Shown: piece after piece, positions 37,552-45,187 of the stretch
Position numbering within the stretch: position 1 is the stretch's first letter
How the letters are laid out: the number at the start of each line of letters is the position of its first letter
Assembly: GCF_049727805.1 (NCBI RefSeq)
Contig: NZ_JBCNYA010000001.1
Location: forward strand, 1-64,000
From: Frateuria_A sp049727805
GTDB taxonomy: Bacteria > Pseudomonadota > Gammaproteobacteria > Xanthomonadales > Rhodanobacteraceae
DNA length: 64,000 bases
Direction: 5' to 3'
Made by a program: the position numbers and the translations under genes
Notes under the pieces: model-generated
Databases searched by the model: none
Seen by the model: the letters and a program-made list of their open reading frames with translations, nothing else
Told to the model about the DNA's origin: nothing

Positions 37552-37667
37552 TCCATGGATCGCTGCGTTGCGCCGGGGAGGCGCCAAGGGATGTGTCGAA
37601 ATCGCCGTGCCCCGCACGTCAAAGGGATGCAGGCCATCGAGCCTTGCCATTGACCAGGAGATTTCCG

Positions 37668-38090
37668 ATGCAGATCCAGCCCTACCTGTTCTTCGACGGC
37701 CGCTGCGAAGAGGCCGTGTCGTTCTACCGCGACTCGCTCGGCGCGGAAGTGGTCATGCTGCTGCGCTACAGCGACGCCCCGCCGGGCGAGGCCGATTGTC
37801 CCGGCGGTACGCAGCCGCCGGCCGACAAGGTCATGCACGCAGCCCTGCGGATCGGCCAGACCCAGGTGATGGCGTCCGACGGCTTTGCCACCGGGCATCC
37901 GGAGTTCAAGGGCGTGTCCCTTTCCCTCACCGCCGACGACGACGCTCACGCCAGGCGGCTGTTCGACGCGCTCGCCGCGGGCGGGCAGGTGCAGCAGCCG
38001 CTCGGGCCGAGCTTCTTCGCTTCCAGTTTCGGCATGGTCACGGACCGCTTTGGCGTCGCGTGGATGGTGATCGCGGGCGGGCAGGGCTGA
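37668..38090 (+). CDS. VOC family protein (PhnB/3-demethylubiquinone-type)
   Basis: A 140-residue vicinal-oxygen-chelate fold protein of the PhnB/YjdN type, starting MQIQPYLFFDGRCEEAVSFYRDSLGAE and ending FGMVTDRFGVAWMVIAGG. These proteins are usually single-domain and of unknown substrate. The start at 37668 follows ACCAGGAGATTTCCG, a good ribosome site. The AraC-type regulator gene follows 136 bases downstream on the same strand, an arrangement repeated at 55282-56585. Confidence 0.9.
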   Translation: MQIQPYLFFDGRCEEAVSFYRDSLGAEVVMLLRYSDAPPGEADCPGGTQPPADKVMHAALRIGQTQVMASDGFATGHPEFKGVSLSLTADDDAHARRLFDALAAGGQVQQPLGPSFFASSFGMVTDRFGVAWMVIAGGQG

Positions 38091-38226
38091 ACCGAAACCG
38101 GAGGGCGCCCGTCCCGGGGCCCTCGCCGTGCCCTGCGTGAACGGCGGCCGGTGCACCGGCCCTTGGCGGCGCCGGGGTAGTGGCCTACGCTCCGCGCGGA
38201 ATCGCCCGAAACGCACGGGGTCGGCC

Positions 38227-39135
38227 ATGGTCCAGCGTGTTTCCGCAGGGTTGCCCATTTTGGCCGGAGGCCTGGCCCGCCATGCCGCGTCCACCGTGCC
38301 GCCGGGTCTATGCGCGGAGGTCGCCTTTCCGCACGTGGCGCTGCGGCCGTTCGTGTCGCGCTACGTGCAGGTGGCGCTCGATTTGCCGGCCGGCAGCACG
38401 CTGCAGCATCCGCTGAGCGCGCTGACCGGCTCGGTGGCGACGGTGCTCTGGTCCGGCCAGGTCACCATGCGCGGCGCGGGCATCGAGAACCGGATCGCGT
38501 CCAGTTGCCTGATCGGGCCCCTCACGCGATGGCACGACAACCTGGTCACCGGCTCGCTGCGTACGTTCTGCGTGCACTTCACGCCGCTGGGCGCCAACGT
38601 GCTGCTCCAGTTGCACGGCTGCGATTTCCAGGACCACGCGGTGCCTTTCGGCGACGTGCTCGACGGCGCGGTCGGCGCACGGGCTTGCCGCTGGTCCGAT
38701 CAGGTGGCGCAGGCTGCCGGCTTCGCCGCACGCATCGCCTTGGCGGACCGGTTCCTGCTGGACCAGTTGTGTGGGGCGCAAGCGCATTTCGACCTGGTCG
38801 CCGCCGCCGTCGTGCAGATCGGCCAGGCCCCCGAGGGTGTCTGCCGGGTTTCCCGGCTCGCGACCGAACTGGCCTGCAGCGAGCGCACCCTGCGCCGGCG
38901 TTTCCACGAGGAACTCGGACTCTCGCTCAAGCGCTTTGCCCGCATCACCCGCTTCCGCCAGGCCCATGCCTTCCTGCAGGGTGCGGGCGGCGTGGACTGG
39001 GCCTCGGCGATCGCACGCTTCGGCTACGTCGACCAGGCGCACCTGATCCACGAATACCGCGAGTTCGCCGGCACCACGCCGGCACGCTTTCGCACCGACG
39101 AGCGGTTCCTCGACAACGCGCTCATCCTCCGCTGA
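38227..39135 (+). CDS. AraC family transcriptional regulator (DUF6597-type N-terminus)
   Basis: A 302-residue regulator. The N-terminal half resembles the DUF6597 sensor (FVSRYVQVALDLPAGSTLQHPL and LIGPLTRWHDN). The C-terminal AraC DNA-binding domain (about 205-290) reads VSRLATELACSERTLRRRF as first helix-turn-helix and IARFGYVDQAHLIHEYREFAGTTPARFR as the conserved second. ATG 38227 is chosen because upstream codons lack resemblance. The likely target is its own promoter or the adjacent VOC or esterase genes; this is inferred from position only. Confidence 0.9.
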   Translation: MVQRVSAGLPILAGGLARHAASTVPPGLCAEVAFPHVALRPFVSRYVQVALDLPAGSTLQHPLSALTGSVATVLWSGQVTMRGAGIENRIASSCLIGPLTRWHDNLVTGSLRTFCVHFTPLGANVLLQLHGCDFQDHAVPFGDVLDGAVGARACRWSDQVAQAAGFAARIALADRFLLDQLCGAQAHFDLVAAAVVQIGQAPEGVCRVSRLATELACSERTLRRRFHEELGLSLKRFARITRFRQAHAFLQGAGGVDWASAIARFGYVDQAHLIHEYREFAGTTPARFRTDERFLDNALILR

Positions 39136-39250
39136 CCCCGAACCCCGGACGGCTGGCCGATTTGTACAAGACAGCGCCCGGCCGGGGCGGCAAGTTGACG
39201 GGCGGTTCGCCGGCCGGGCGCTCGGTCCGGACCGGTCTCGGGAGGGCGCG

Positions 39251-40402
39251 ATGATGAAACGGAAGCATCCTGGCCGTCGCCTGGCCTGGCTCGCGATGGC
39301 ATGCCTGGCTTGCGCCGCGGTCGGCGCACGTGCACCGGCAACGCAGCCGGCAACGGCGCCGCACGCGGCGACGACGGTTTCGCGGCCATTGCTCGGGGAG
39401 GTCGTGGAAGTGCACGTCCACGGCACCGCGCTCGAAGGAAACCGGCTGGGCGACTCGCCCGATCGCACGGTCACCGTCTATCTGCCGCCAGGCTACCGGC
39501 ACGAGCGATCCCGGCGTTATCCGGTGATCTATGCGCTGGGTGGCTACCAACCCTCGCCGGCGCTGGCCGCGCGGATCGGCCCGCATCCGGAAGGCTATCT
39601 ATTCGCCGGCGTCGACCGGGCCATTGCCGAAGGCCGGCTGGGCAAGGTCATCCTGGTCAACGTGGAGGGCTGGAACCGACTGGGCGGAAGCTTCTGGGTG
39701 AACTCGGCCAGCACCGGCCGCTGGGAGGATTTCGTCACGCACGACGTGATCGACACGATCGACGCGCGTTTGCGCACCCTCCCGCGACGCGACAGTCGCG
39801 GGCTCTACGGCGGCTCGATGGGTGGTTTCGGTGCGTTGTCCATCGCGATGCACCGGCCCGAGCTGTTCGGCACGGTCTTCGCGCAATCGCCCTGCTGCAT
39901 GGCGATGGTGGACGAACTGGGACCGACCGCCGCGTGGGTGCCGTTGCAGCGGGTCACACTGGCCCAGGCGGACGCGGCGTTCCGGCAGGGCGACGCCGGT
40001 GCGCTGGAAGCGCTGGCCCTGGCTGCGGCCTTCGCGCCCGACGCGCGTCGTCCGGAGGTCTTCGGCGATCTGCCTTACCGCGTGGAAGGCCAGCGCGTGG
40101 TCGCGGCGCAGCCGGCCTACGTACGCTGGCAGGCGCGGCTGCCAGGCAACCGGCTGGACCGCGAAGCCGCGGGGCTCAAGACCCTGCATGGCTTGCGCAT
40201 CCAGTACGGCGATCATGACGAGCTGCGCCACATCGTCGACAGCGTGCCGGCCTTCCACCGGGCGCTGCTGGCCCATGGCGTGAAGCACGAATTCCTGGCC
40301 GATCACGGCGGCCACATGGACCTCGGGCGCTTCGAGCGGGATGCGCTCCCGTTCTTCGCGCGCACGCTGGCCGGCGCCGCCGGCGGGGAGGCGTCGCCAT
40401 GA
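39251..40402 (+). CDS. Secreted alpha/beta-hydrolase, esterase family
   Basis: A 383-residue predicted exported esterase of the esterase-D/antigen-85-like group. The signal peptide (about 1-27) is basic MMKRKHPGRR then a hydrophobic core. Catalytic elements are Ser189 in LYGGSMGGFGA, an acid in QYGDHDELRH and a His in FLADHGGHMDLG; YLPPGYRHERSRRYPVIYALG is the usual oxyanion segment. GGAGGGCGCG gives the ribosome site (ATG 39251 or 39254). The stop overlaps the start of the next membrane-protein gene by four bases, so the two are coupled. Confidence 0.88.
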   Translation: MMKRKHPGRRLAWLAMACLACAAVGARAPATQPATAPHAATTVSRPLLGEVVEVHVHGTALEGNRLGDSPDRTVTVYLPPGYRHERSRRYPVIYALGGYQPSPALAARIGPHPEGYLFAGVDRAIAEGRLGKVILVNVEGWNRLGGSFWVNSASTGRWEDFVTHDVIDTIDARLRTLPRRDSRGLYGGSMGGFGALSIAMHRPELFGTVFAQSPCCMAMVDELGPTAAWVPLQRVTLAQADAAFRQGDAGALEALALAAAFAPDARRPEVFGDLPYRVEGQRVVAAQPAYVRWQARLPGNRLDREAAGLKTLHGLRIQYGDHDELRHIVDSVPAFHRALLAHGVKHEFLADHGGHMDLGRFERDALPFFARTLAGAAGGEASP

Positions 40403-41139
40403 ACGCCATCACACCCGAGCGCAGCCCGGTACGCCAGCGCGCCCTCGGCGGCGGCCTGTTCCCCTGGGCCGGCTACGGCTTCGTCCTGTTCTTCCTGGCG
40501 GCGCTGGTCGCGTTCTGGCCGGAGTATCTGTCCCGTCTGCCACGCGGCGGCATCTACCGGCACTTCCATGCGGGCTTGATGACGCTGTGGTTTGCGCTGC
40601 TGATCGCGCAGCCGTTGCTGGTCAGGACCGGGCGGCGGCCGCTGCACCGGATGCTCGGCAAGAGCTCCTTCGTACTGGCGCCGCTGGCGGTGGTCTCGAT
40701 GGTGCTGCTGACGCACGTCCGCCTGCAGGAGGTGACCGACGCCAGCATGCGCGCCCTCGCGATCCTGCCGCTTGCGATGGCGACCCTGTTTGCCGTCGCC
40801 TACGCGCTGGCGATCAGCTACCGCCACCAGCCGGCCCTGCACGCGCGCTACATGATCTGCACCGGCCTCGCGCTGGTCGATCCGGTGGGCGCGCGCCTGC
40901 TCGGCTACTACCTGCCGTTCGCCCTGCCGGACTGGGCCTACCAGGGAACTACGTTCACGCTGACCGACCTGCTCCTGCTCTGGCTGATCTGGCGCGAACG
41001 CGGCGTCGCCCGTGGCCGCGCCGCCTTCCCGGTCATGCTGGCAGTCGCGGTGGTCCTGCAGGCGATGGTCTTCGTCTTCCCGCACCTGTCCGCCTGGCAG
41101 GCGGCGATGCGCTGGTTCGCCGCGCTGCCGCTGACATAG
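40399..41139 (+). CDS. Unknown polytopic membrane protein
   Basis: A 246-residue integral membrane protein with about seven helices (about 20-42, 62-78, 90-108, 119-138, 148-170, 178-196, 210-228). A motif after the first helix, YRHFHAGLMTLWFALLIAQP followed by GRRPLHRMLGKSS, resembles histidine-containing heme or quinone contact motifs of DUF2306-like proteins, but I cannot name the family. It overlaps the upstream esterase (ATGA) and converges with the Bcr/CflA gene 16 bases away. Confidence 0.75.
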   Translation: MNAITPERSPVRQRALGGGLFPWAGYGFVLFFLAALVAFWPEYLSRLPRGGIYRHFHAGLMTLWFALLIAQPLLVRTGRRPLHRMLGKSSFVLAPLAVVSMVLLTHVRLQEVTDASMRALAILPLAMATLFAVAYALAISYRHQPALHARYMICTGLALVDPVGARLLGYYLPFALPDWAYQGTTFTLTDLLLLWLIWRERGVARGRAAFPVMLAVAVVLQAMVFVFPHLSAWQAAMRWFAALPLT

Positions 41140-41155
41140 TGGGCCGGGACACCCG

Positions 41156-42430
41156 TCAGCCCTGGCGTGGCGCCGGCGGCGACCGATGCCAGAGCAGCAC
41201 GAAAAACGTCGCGATGGCCACGCCGCTCAATGCCAGGAACACGATCGGGATATCCAGCACCGTGCCTTCGTGCAGCACGCTCATCGCGACGGTGCCCAGC
41301 GCGGCCACGCCCATCCGTACGAAGCCCAGCAGCGAGGCGGCATTGCCTGCCGAGCGGGGGAACGGCGCCATCGCCTTGGCGGTGGCCACCGGCACCACCA
41401 GGCCGACGCCGCAGAAGCACACGCTGATCGGCACGAGGAAGGCCGCCAGGCTGCCTGTCGCGCCGAGCGACAACGCCACCGCGAGCAGGCCGATCGATCC
41501 GGCGACAAGCACGCCCAGCCCGGCCGCCACGATCAGCGTGTGCGCCACCCGTGGCGTCAGCCACACGCACAGCCCGGCGCCCGCGACGAAAGCCACCAGG
41601 ATCGACGCCGCGACGATCACGATCGCCTCGTTGCCTTTGCCGAGCACGTTGATGACCAGGTCCGGCGCACCGATCAGCGCGGTGTAGACCACGCCCACCG
41701 CGCAGCCGCCCAGCAATCCGAACAACAGGAAGCTCGGCGTGCGCAGGATCCGCCGCCAGGTGCGCCAGAGGCGGCGCGGACGGATCGCGCGGCGGTCCGG
41801 ATGCGGATGGGTTTCCGGCAGCCACCGCCATACGGCGAACCACAGCAGCGCACCGAGCGCCGCCAGCAGCGCGAAGTTGGCGCGCCAGCCCAGCGCCTGG
41901 ACGAGCCAGGCGCCGGCAACCGGACCGATCGCCGGGGCCAGCGCGAAAGCGGCGCTCAGCTTGGCGTACACGCGCTGCCGCCGTTCCGCGGGAAAGGCAT
42001 CGCGCACCGCCGCGTCGGCGACCACGCCGCCGGCGCTGGCGCCCAGGCCCTGCACCAGCCGGCTGCCCAGCAGCGGCCAGATCGCGACGGCTGCAAGGCT
42101 GAGCAGGAAACCGGCGGTCAGCAGCGCGGTGCCGCCGAGCATCACCGGACGCCGCCCGAAGCGATCCGCGAGCGGCCCGAAAACCAACTGGCTGATGGCC
42201 GAGCCGGCGAGGTAGAAGGCCATCGTCAACTGCACCATGCCGTAGTCCGCCTGCAGCGCGTGCGCGATGGCCGGCATCGCCGGCGTGTACTCGGTATCGC
42301 CGAAGGGCGCGAGCGCCATCATGAAGACCAGCAGCGGCAACGGCGGACGCGGCACCCGGGCGCCGCCTCCGCGCGTCGTTGACGCGACCTTGGCGGCAGG
42401 GGTGCCGGAATCGGCTGAGAGGCAGGACAT
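41156..42430 (-). CDS. MFS transporter, Bcr/CflA drug-resistance family
   Basis: A 424-residue proton-driven efflux protein with 12 predicted helices. Diagnostic segments are MALAPFGDTEYTPAMPAIAHAL at the first helix (with the DxxxPAMP motif typical of Bcr/CflA), GPLADRFGRRPVML (motif A) and GLGASAGGVVADAAVRD (motif C region). The start at 42430 gives a 25-residue cytoplasmic leader; an upstream in-frame ATG would overlap the divergent MFS leader region. Bcr relatives export bicyclomycin, chloramphenicol or peptides; the substrate here is unknown. Confidence 0.92.
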   Translation of the reverse strand: MSCLSADSGTPAAKVASTTRGGGARVPRPPLPLLVFMMALAPFGDTEYTPAMPAIAHALQADYGMVQLTMAFYLAGSAISQLVFGPLADRFGRRPVMLGGTALLTAGFLLSLAAVAIWPLLGSRLVQGLGASAGGVVADAAVRDAFPAERRQRVYAKLSAAFALAPAIGPVAGAWLVQALGWRANFALLAALGALLWFAVWRWLPETHPHPDRRAIRPRRLWRTWRRILRTPSFLLFGLLGGCAVGVVYTALIGAPDLVINVLGKGNEAIVIVAASILVAFVAGAGLCVWLTPRVAHTLIVAAGLGVLVAGSIGLLAVALSLGATGSLAAFLVPISVCFCGVGLVVPVATAKAMAPFPRSAGNAASLLGFVRMGVAALGTVAMSVLHEGTVLDIPIVFLALSGVAIATFFVLLWHRSPPAPRQG

Positions 42431-42547
42431 GCGGCAGGTCTCGCGCCGGACCAGCGGCCACGATTGACGGTCGCCCGAGAACGTTTCGTGAGGCGCGCAA
42501 GAGAACAGGCAGACATCCCACCGCCAAGCACAGGACCCGAGACTGGC

Positions 42548-44098
42548 ATGGCCCCATCCCGCAGCGATGCCCGTGCGGCCGTCCCGGCTGGCGGGTTGCG
42601 CCATTGGTTCCGCCACGACGTCGAGCGGCCGCTGGAAGCGCTGGCCGGGGGTCCGGCGCGGCTGAAGGTGATCGTGCTGCTGGCCTGTGTGCTGTCACTG
42701 GACGCCGCCGACAAGGCGGCGGTCGGTGCGGTAGCCGCGCCGATGGAAGCGGCGCTGCACGTGGGCAACCTGCAGATCGGCTGGCTGGTGACCGCCGCGA
42801 CCGCGGTCGCCGCGGTGATGACGCTGCCCTTCGGCGCACTGGTCGACCGCGTCCGGCGCGTGCGCCTGCTGGTGATCGCACTGGTGGTGTGGTCGGCCAC
42901 CATGGTCGTCAGCGGCCTGGCTGTGTCCTACCCGATGCTGCTGCTGAGCCGCCTGGCATTGGGCGTGGTCGCCTCGGCCGCCTCGCCGGCGGTGACGTCG
43001 CTCACCGGCGATTTCTTCCGGCCGGGCGAGCGCGGGCGCATCTTCGGCTACGTACTCGCCGGCGAGCTGCTGGGCGTGGCGTTCGGGTTCCTGGTCTGTG
43101 GCAACGTGGCCGCGTGGTGGTCGTGGCGCGCCGCCTTCTTCGTGCTGGCGGGGCTGGGCTTCGTGCTGGCGCTGGTGCTGTGGCGCGGACTGCCGGAACC
43201 GGCGCGAGGCGGGCAGAGCCGTATTCCGGTCGGTGCGCGCCGCATGCCGCGCGAGGGCGAAGCCGCCACCGACGAGGTCGCGCAGCGTGGCTCGCTGCGG
43301 CGGGTGATCCGCTGGCGCGGCGTGCGTCCCCGCCACGCGTTGATGACGATGAACCCCGCCACTGCCTCGCTTTGGCGCGCGGTGCGCTACGTGCTGGCGG
43401 TGCCCACCAGCCGCACGCTGATCGTCGCCTCGGCGCTGGGTTATTTCTACTTCACCGGCCTGCGCACCTTCGCCATCGTGTTCATGCGCGGCCGTTTCGA
43501 GCTGAGCCAGTCCGTCGCCAGCAGCCTGGCGGTGCTCATCGGCCTGGGCGCGGTCGCCGGCGTGCTGCTGGCCGGACGCCTGGGCGACCGGCTGATCGAC
43601 CGCGGACGGCTCAGCGGGCGCGTATGGGTGGCGGCAGGGGCCTACCTGCTGGCCACGGCGGCCTTCCTGCCCGGACTGCTGATCGGGTCGCTGTGGCTGG
43701 CCGGGCCGTTCTTCTTCCTTGCCGCGGCGGGCATCGGCGGCGCCAACCCGGCGGTGGACGCCGCGCGCCTTGACGTGATGCCCTCGGCGCTGTGGGGACG
43801 GGCCGAGGGCGTGCGGGCTACCTTACGCTTCGCACTGGAAGCGGCAGCGCCGCCGCTGTTCGGCTACGTTTCCAGCCGCCTGGCGGACCACGCCGGCACC
43901 GGCGGCCCAGCCGCGGGCGCGGCGATGGGCGGCGCGGCCACGCGCGTCGGTGCGGCAGGGCTGGACCATACCTTCCTGCTGATGCTCGTGCCGCTGGCCG
44001 CCGCGGGCGTGCTGCTGCTGGTGCGCACGACCCGCACGTACGCCCGCGACGTCGCCTCGGCGCTGGCTGCCGAGCAGCGGACACGCGAGCGCTCCTAG
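42548..44098 (+). CDS. MFS transporter, unknown substrate
   Basis: A 516-residue transporter with 12 predicted helices and a long central cytoplasmic loop (about 220-270, rich in Arg and Glu). First-helix acids LSLDAADKAAVG and motif A GALVDRVRRVRLL are present; LGDRLIDRGRLSGR matches the half-way repeat of motif A. A hydrophilic N-terminal stretch precedes helix 1. ATG 42548 is used; an in-frame ATG 28 codons earlier falls in the region shared with the divergent Bcr/CflA leader. The two MFS genes are 117 bases apart and divergent, which suggests shared control. Confidence 0.85.
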   Translation: MAPSRSDARAAVPAGGLRHWFRHDVERPLEALAGGPARLKVIVLLACVLSLDAADKAAVGAVAAPMEAALHVGNLQIGWLVTAATAVAAVMTLPFGALVDRVRRVRLLVIALVVWSATMVVSGLAVSYPMLLLSRLALGVVASAASPAVTSLTGDFFRPGERGRIFGYVLAGELLGVAFGFLVCGNVAAWWSWRAAFFVLAGLGFVLALVLWRGLPEPARGGQSRIPVGARRMPREGEAATDEVAQRGSLRRVIRWRGVRPRHALMTMNPATASLWRAVRYVLAVPTSRTLIVASALGYFYFTGLRTFAIVFMRGRFELSQSVASSLAVLIGLGAVAGVLLAGRLGDRLIDRGRLSGRVWVAAGAYLLATAAFLPGLLIGSLWLAGPFFFLAAAGIGGANPAVDAARLDVMPSALWGRAEGVRATLRFALEAAAPPLFGYVSSRLADHAGTGGPAAGAAMGGAATRVGAAGLDHTFLLMLVPLAAAGVLLLVRTTRTYARDVASALAAEQRTRERS

Positions 44099-44349
44099 AC
44101 GCCGGACATCGCCGCCGTTCGTACGTTGCCTTTACGCAGGCGGCGTCGTTCGGCGGGAAGATGGTGCATGGAACCCACCCATCCCTCTCGGGCGTGAACG
44201 CGCCTCACTGGCGCGCGCGCTTTCGCCACACATGAGACAGCCCATTGAAACCATGGATTTCCCCGGCGCGCTGCGGTCGGGGAGACGGACGCCCGTGCCT
44301 GGGCGATCCGGACTGCTTCGCAGCAAAAACCCCGAGAGGAGAAACCGCA

Positions 44350-45126
44350 ATGAACAATCGTTTCGAACGTACCGGCCCCCTGACCGAGCTGGCCAGCTAC
44401 CCGCAATGGGCGCAGGACATGGTCGGCGCCTGCGAGGAGGCCAAGCAGGGCATCGTCAACCACGAACTGTGGGACCTGATGCGCGAAGTGCGGCTGTCCC
44501 GCCAGGCCACCCGCGACTTCATGGCAGGCATCTGGCCGGTGATCGAGCGCTTCCCCGCCTACATGGCGCACAACCTGCTCAAGACGCAGTTCGGCCGCAG
44601 CCCCGGCGAGACCATGGCCCGGCGCTGGCTGGTACGCAACATCCGCGTCGAGCAGAACCATGCCGAGTACTGGCTCAACTGGGCCGAGGGCGCCGGCGTG
44701 CCGCGCTGGGACGTGCTGTACGGCGAACGCGCCCAGGGCACGCAGGTGCTGGCCGACTGGTGCGAGGAGGTCAGCCGGCACGACAGCCTGGCCGCCGGCA
44801 TCGTGGCCACCAACTACGCGGTGGAAGGTGCCACTGGCGAGTGGTCGCAGCTGATCTACGACAGCGCCAGCTACGCCCAGAGCCTGCCGGCGGACAAGCG
44901 CGTGCAGAGCCTGCGCTGGCTGCAGTTGCACGCGGCCTACGACGACACCCACCCCTGGGAGGCGCTGGAGATCGTCTGTACTCTCAAGGGAACGGCACCG
45001 GTTGCCGATGAAGTGGACCACCTGACCGAGTGCGTCAAACGCAGTTATATAGGCATGTCCGTCACACTGGACCGTTGCCTTGGCGCGTATCATGGCGTAC
45101 GGAGGGAGGTCAGCGAGGTCGCCTGA
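44350..45126 (+). CDS. TenA/PqqC-like heme-oxygenase-fold protein, candidate di-metal oxidase
   Basis: A 258-residue all-helical protein of the TenA/CADD/heme-oxygenase-like superfamily. His194, Asp198 and His201 (LHAAYDDTHP) form the HxxxDxxH motif of heme-oxygenase-like diiron oxidases such as CADD. Glu101 and His104 (VEQNHAEYW) and Glu159 (AVEGATGEW) supply the other expected ligands, though the first pair is spaced ExxH instead of Ex6H. TenA thiaminase active-site residues are not evident. GAGAGGAGAAACC precedes the ATG. A GGDEF-EAL gene follows 61 bases downstream and may be co-transcribed. No riboswitch is seen in the 250-base leader. Confidence 0.78.
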   Translation: MNNRFERTGPLTELASYPQWAQDMVGACEEAKQGIVNHELWDLMREVRLSRQATRDFMAGIWPVIERFPAYMAHNLLKTQFGRSPGETMARRWLVRNIRVEQNHAEYWLNWAEGAGVPRWDVLYGERAQGTQVLADWCEEVSRHDSLAAGIVATNYAVEGATGEWSQLIYDSASYAQSLPADKRVQSLRWLQLHAAYDDTHPWEALEIVCTLKGTAPVADEVDHLTECVKRSYIGMSVTLDRCLGAYHGVRREVSEVA

Positions 45127-45187
45127 CCGTACCGCCAACGCAAGGCAGAACGGCAACGATCGTCGCTCAACGGGATGAAGAGATTCG

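Noticed and set aside
34452..38090. A 1212-codon plus-strand frame opposite the acylase gene
   Set aside because: It is antisense to the acylase and then runs through the amidase and VOC region in a different phase. Low-complexity Gly/Val/Arg composition and no start signal.
44099..44349. A TPP-type riboswitch before the TenA-like gene
   Set aside because: No CTGAGA and ACCTGA-type conserved TPP elements or plausible P1 stem are visible; the ribosome site is simple. The protein also lacks TenA active-site features.
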